A stretch of DNA of 7,183 bases, taken from contig CAKTZN010000090.1 in the NCBI GenBank assembly GCA_934635545.1, positions 1-7,183 of the forward strand, written 5' to 3'. Numbering within the stretch: position 1 is the stretch's first letter; the number at the start of each line of letters is the position of its first letter. Made by a program: the position numbers and the translations under genes. The stretch comes from an uncultured Oscillospiraceae bacterium (GTDB lineage Bacteria; Bacillota; Clostridia; Oscillospirales; Oscillospiraceae). This document shows positions 4,827 to 7,183 of the stretch, piece by piece. Below the pieces are notes generated by a model. It was not told the origin of the DNA. It saw nothing but the letters and a program-made list of their open reading frames with translations, and did not search any database.

Positions 4827-7183
4827 ATGGCGGATAAAATACCGTTTTTTGATTTTTTTGACCGGTTCGTACCGCCCCGTGAGCTGCGGCTGCTGCTGCA
4901 TGACGCGGCGGTGACCGGCGGCGTGCTGAACCGGGCCGAGCGCACCATGGAGCTGGAGCTGCAGACCGGCGAGCATCTGCCCGACGCGGCGGTGGAGGCG
5001 GTGCGCCAGCTTCTGATGGAGGAGTACAAGCTGCGGCAGCTCCGCATCACGGTACACACCATCCAGCCCGGCAAGAAGGCCAAGGAGGTACTGATGGGCA
5101 AGCCCATCAAGGGCAAGGCCATCCCCATGATAGACCTGAACCCCAAGATGGGCGCCATCGTGCTGGAGGGCAAGGTCTTTGCCGCGGAGCTCTATGAGAC
5201 GCGGCGGCCGGGCCTGTGGTGCCTGACCTTCGACATGACCGACAACAAGGGCAGCGTCAGCGTCCGGAAGTACATGGACGACAAGGAGGCCAAGCCCCTG
5301 GAGGGCCAGATCAAGGTGGGCATGTGGCTGCGGGTACAGGGCTTCATCGAGCTGACCCGGGACGGCAAGGACATCCAGCTCCGGCCCATGAACATCACCA
5401 AGATCGGCCACGAGGGCCGGAAGGACACCAACCCGGAAAAGCGGGTGGAGCTTCATCTCCACACCCGCATGTCCAACATGGACGCGCTGACCGACACGGC
5501 GTCGGTCATCAAGCAGGCCATCGACTGGGGACACCCCGCCATCGCCATCACCGACCACGGCGTGGCACAGTCCTTCCCCGACGCGTGGCACACCGCCAAG
5601 GGGAAAATTAAAATTCTCTACGGCATCGAGGGGTATTTCGTCAACAATCTGGACGACCGCATCGCCGTTCACGGCGACCAGGATCAGCTCTTCGACCAGG
5701 AGATCGTCTGCTTCGACATCGAGACCACGGGTCTGAAGGTCACCACCGAGGCCATCACCGAGATCGGCGCGGTGGTGCTGAAAAACGGCCAGATCACCGA
5801 CACGTTCCAGACCTTCGTCAATCCCCAGCGGCGGCTGACGCCGGAGATCATCGGCCTGACCGGCATCACCGACGCCATGCTGGCGGGGGCACCCTCCCTG
5901 AAGGAGGCGCTGACGGCGTTTCTCACATTCGTCAACGGCCGCCCGCTGGCGGCACACAACGCCCCCTTCGACATCGGGTTCATCCGGGCCGGGTGCGAAA
6001 AGGTGGGCCTGCCCTTTGAGCCCACCTACATCGACTCCCTGATCCTGGCGCAGAATCTGCTGCCGGAGCTGCACAAGTACAAGCTGGATATCGTGGCGGA
6101 GTATCTGGATCTGCCCGCCTTCAACCACCACCGGGCCTCGGACGACGCGGGGATGGTGGCCTATATGCTGATCCCCTTCTTCGACAAGATGCGCAAAGAG
6201 CTGCACATCGACCGCATCCAGCAGATCAACAACGAGATGGCCAAGCTGCGGCCCCAGGGCAGCAAGTCCAACCGCTTCCCCAAGCACATCATCATCCTGG
6301 CAAAAAACAAGCTGGGCCTGAAGCACCTGTATCAGCTCATCACCGCCTCTAACCTGAAATACTTCCACCGGGTGCCCACCATCCCCAAGACGGAGCTGGC
6401 CGCCCACCGGGAGGGTCTGATCATCGGCTCGGCCTGCGAGGCGGGTGAGCTGTTCCGGGCCGTGGCGGAGCACCGGGACTGGCAGGAGCTGAAACGCATC
6501 GCCAGCTTCTATGACTATCTGGAGATCCAGCCGGTGTGCAACAACATGTTCATGCTGCGCAACGGCGACGTGCAGTCGGTGGAGGAGCTGCGGGAGCTGA
6601 ACCGCACCATCGTCCGCCTGGGTGAGGAGCTGGGCAAGCCCGTGTGCGCCACCGGCGACGTCCACTTCCAGGAGCCGGAGGACGAGGTGTACCGCCACAT
6701 CCTGCTGGCCAGCAAGAAATTCTCCGACGCCGATGCGCCGCTGCCCATCTACTTCAAGACCACCACCGAGATGCTGGAGGAATTCTCCTATCTGGGGCCG
6801 GAAAAGGCCCGGGAGGTGGTCATCACCAACCCCCGGCACATCGCCGACCTGGTGGAGGAGATCGAGCTGCTGCCACCGGGCCAGCTCTTCCCGCCCCGGC
6901 TGGCCAACTCCGAGCAGGAGCTGAACGACAAGGTGTGGGCCAAGTGCCACGCCATGTACGGCGACAACCCGCCCCAGCTCATCGTGGATCGCCTGAACGT
7001 GGAGCTTGACAGCATCCTGGGCAAGTACGACGTGGTGTACATGTCCGCCCAGAAATTAGTGCAGCGGAGCCTGGAAAACGGCTATCTGGTGGGCTCACGA
7101 GGTTCTGTGGGCTCGTCGCTGGTGGCCTATATGTCCGGCATCACCGAGGTGAACTCCCTGCCGCCCCACTACTACTGCCCCAA
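4827..7183 (+). CDS. polC: DNA polymerase III alpha subunit, Gram-positive PolC type (5' part)
   Basis: PolC is the replicative polymerase of Bacillota, with built-in proofreading. The first 785 codons are present; the window ends before the catalytic palm aspartates and beta-binding region, about 55 percent of the B. subtilis length. Visible in order: a short N-terminal domain (about 1-95); an OB fold at about 109-193; the PHP domain, split as usual, with H210 and H212 (ELHLHT) and D243-H244 (TDHG); the inserted DEDDh 3'-5' exonuclease at about 293-455, with D297 and E299 (FDIETTG), D382 (HNAPFD), H435 and D440 (HHRASDD); PHP continuation (IGSACEAGE, ATGDVHF); and the polymerase start with GSRGSVGSS at 756-764. 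All exonuclease catalytic residues are intact. The N-terminal region is about 125 residues shorter than in B. subtilis. It lies beyond the ispG terminator and should have its own promoter. Confidence 0.96.
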   Translation, partial: MADKIPFFDFFDRFVPPRELRLLLHDAAVTGGVLNRAERTMELELQTGEHLPDAAVEAVRQLLMEEYKLRQLRITVHTIQPGKKAKEVLMGKPIKGKAIPMIDLNPKMGAIVLEGKVFAAELYETRRPGLWCLTFDMTDNKGSVSVRKYMDDKEAKPLEGQIKVGMWLRVQGFIELTRDGKDIQLRPMNITKIGHEGRKDTNPEKRVELHLHTRMSNMDALTDTASVIKQAIDWGHPAIAITDHGVAQSFPDAWHTAKGKIKILYGIEGYFVNNLDDRIAVHGDQDQLFDQEIVCFDIETTGLKVTTEAITEIGAVVLKNGQITDTFQTFVNPQRRLTPEIIGLTGITDAMLAGAPSLKEALTAFLTFVNGRPLAAHNAPFDIGFIRAGCEKVGLPFEPTYIDSLILAQNLLPELHKYKLDIVAEYLDLPAFNHHRASDDAGMVAYMLIPFFDKMRKELHIDRIQQINNEMAKLRPQGSKSNRFPKHIIILAKNKLGLKHLYQLITASNLKYFHRVPTIPKTELAAHREGLIIGSACEAGELFRAVAEHRDWQELKRIASFYDYLEIQPVCNNMFMLRNGDVQSVEELRELNRTIVRLGEELGKPVCATGDVHFQEPEDEVYRHILLASKKFSDADAPLPIYFKTTTEMLEEFSYLGPEKAREVVITNPRHIADLVEEIELLPPGQLFPPRLANSEQELNDKVWAKCHAMYGDNPPQLIVDRLNVELDSILGKYDVVYMSAQKLVQRSLENGYLVGSRGSVGSSLVAYMSGITEVNSLPPHYYCP

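Noticed and set aside
4686..6950. A 754-codon open frame on the minus strand opposite polC
   Set aside because: It lies antisense to a secure PolC sequence, has low-complexity composition rich in Leu, Gly, Val, His and Gln, and no recognisable motif. Long antisense frames are expected in GC-rich genes with GC-biased third positions.

Overview
The window looks like a chromosomal housekeeping segment from a GC-rich member of the Bacillota, most plausibly a clostridial gut bacterium of the Oscillospiraceae type. The evidence is a PolC-type replicative DNA polymerase, which is characteristic of Bacillota, the gene order cdsA-dxr-rseP-ispG-polC seen across this phylum, and a strongly GC-biased third codon position. 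The family placement is inference; no rRNA or other taxonomic marker is present. All five protein genes lie on the + strand.

Layout: positions 1-267 hold no gene. They contain a near-perfect palindrome at the left edge (possibly the end of an upstream unit) and three GC-rich hairpins with a GTAG/CTAC foot. Positions 268-4403 are a tight four-gene cluster: cdsA (CDP-diacylglycerol synthase), dxr (DXP reductoisomerase), rseP (site-2 protease) and ispG (HMBPP synthase), with gaps of 10 to 14 bases. A rho-independent terminator at 4450-4473 closes the cluster. Positions 4404-4826 hold no gene but are rich in structure: a truncated hairpin copy, the terminator, a second small hairpin, a tandem array of four hairpins with a 58-61 base period, and a 48-base stretch without G just upstream of polC. 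Positions 4827-7183 are the first 785 codons of polC, cut by the window edge.

Functionally, Dxr and IspG are the first committed and the penultimate steps of the MEP pathway to isoprenoid precursors, CdsA makes the liponucleotide precursor of phospholipids, and RseP is an intramembrane protease, so the cluster is membrane and isoprenoid biogenesis. PolC follows the terminator and should have its own promoter, though I could not identify one.

The genes are conventional. The main unexplained signal is intergenic: seven hairpins in the two gaps share one architecture, an 8-bp GC stem in most copies (one copy carries bulges), directly abutted by GTAG (or CTAC on the other strand), and two copies differ by a compensatory base pair. 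This matches the layout of REP/BIME elements mobilised by REP-associated tyrosine transposases (RAYTs). No such transposase is in the window.
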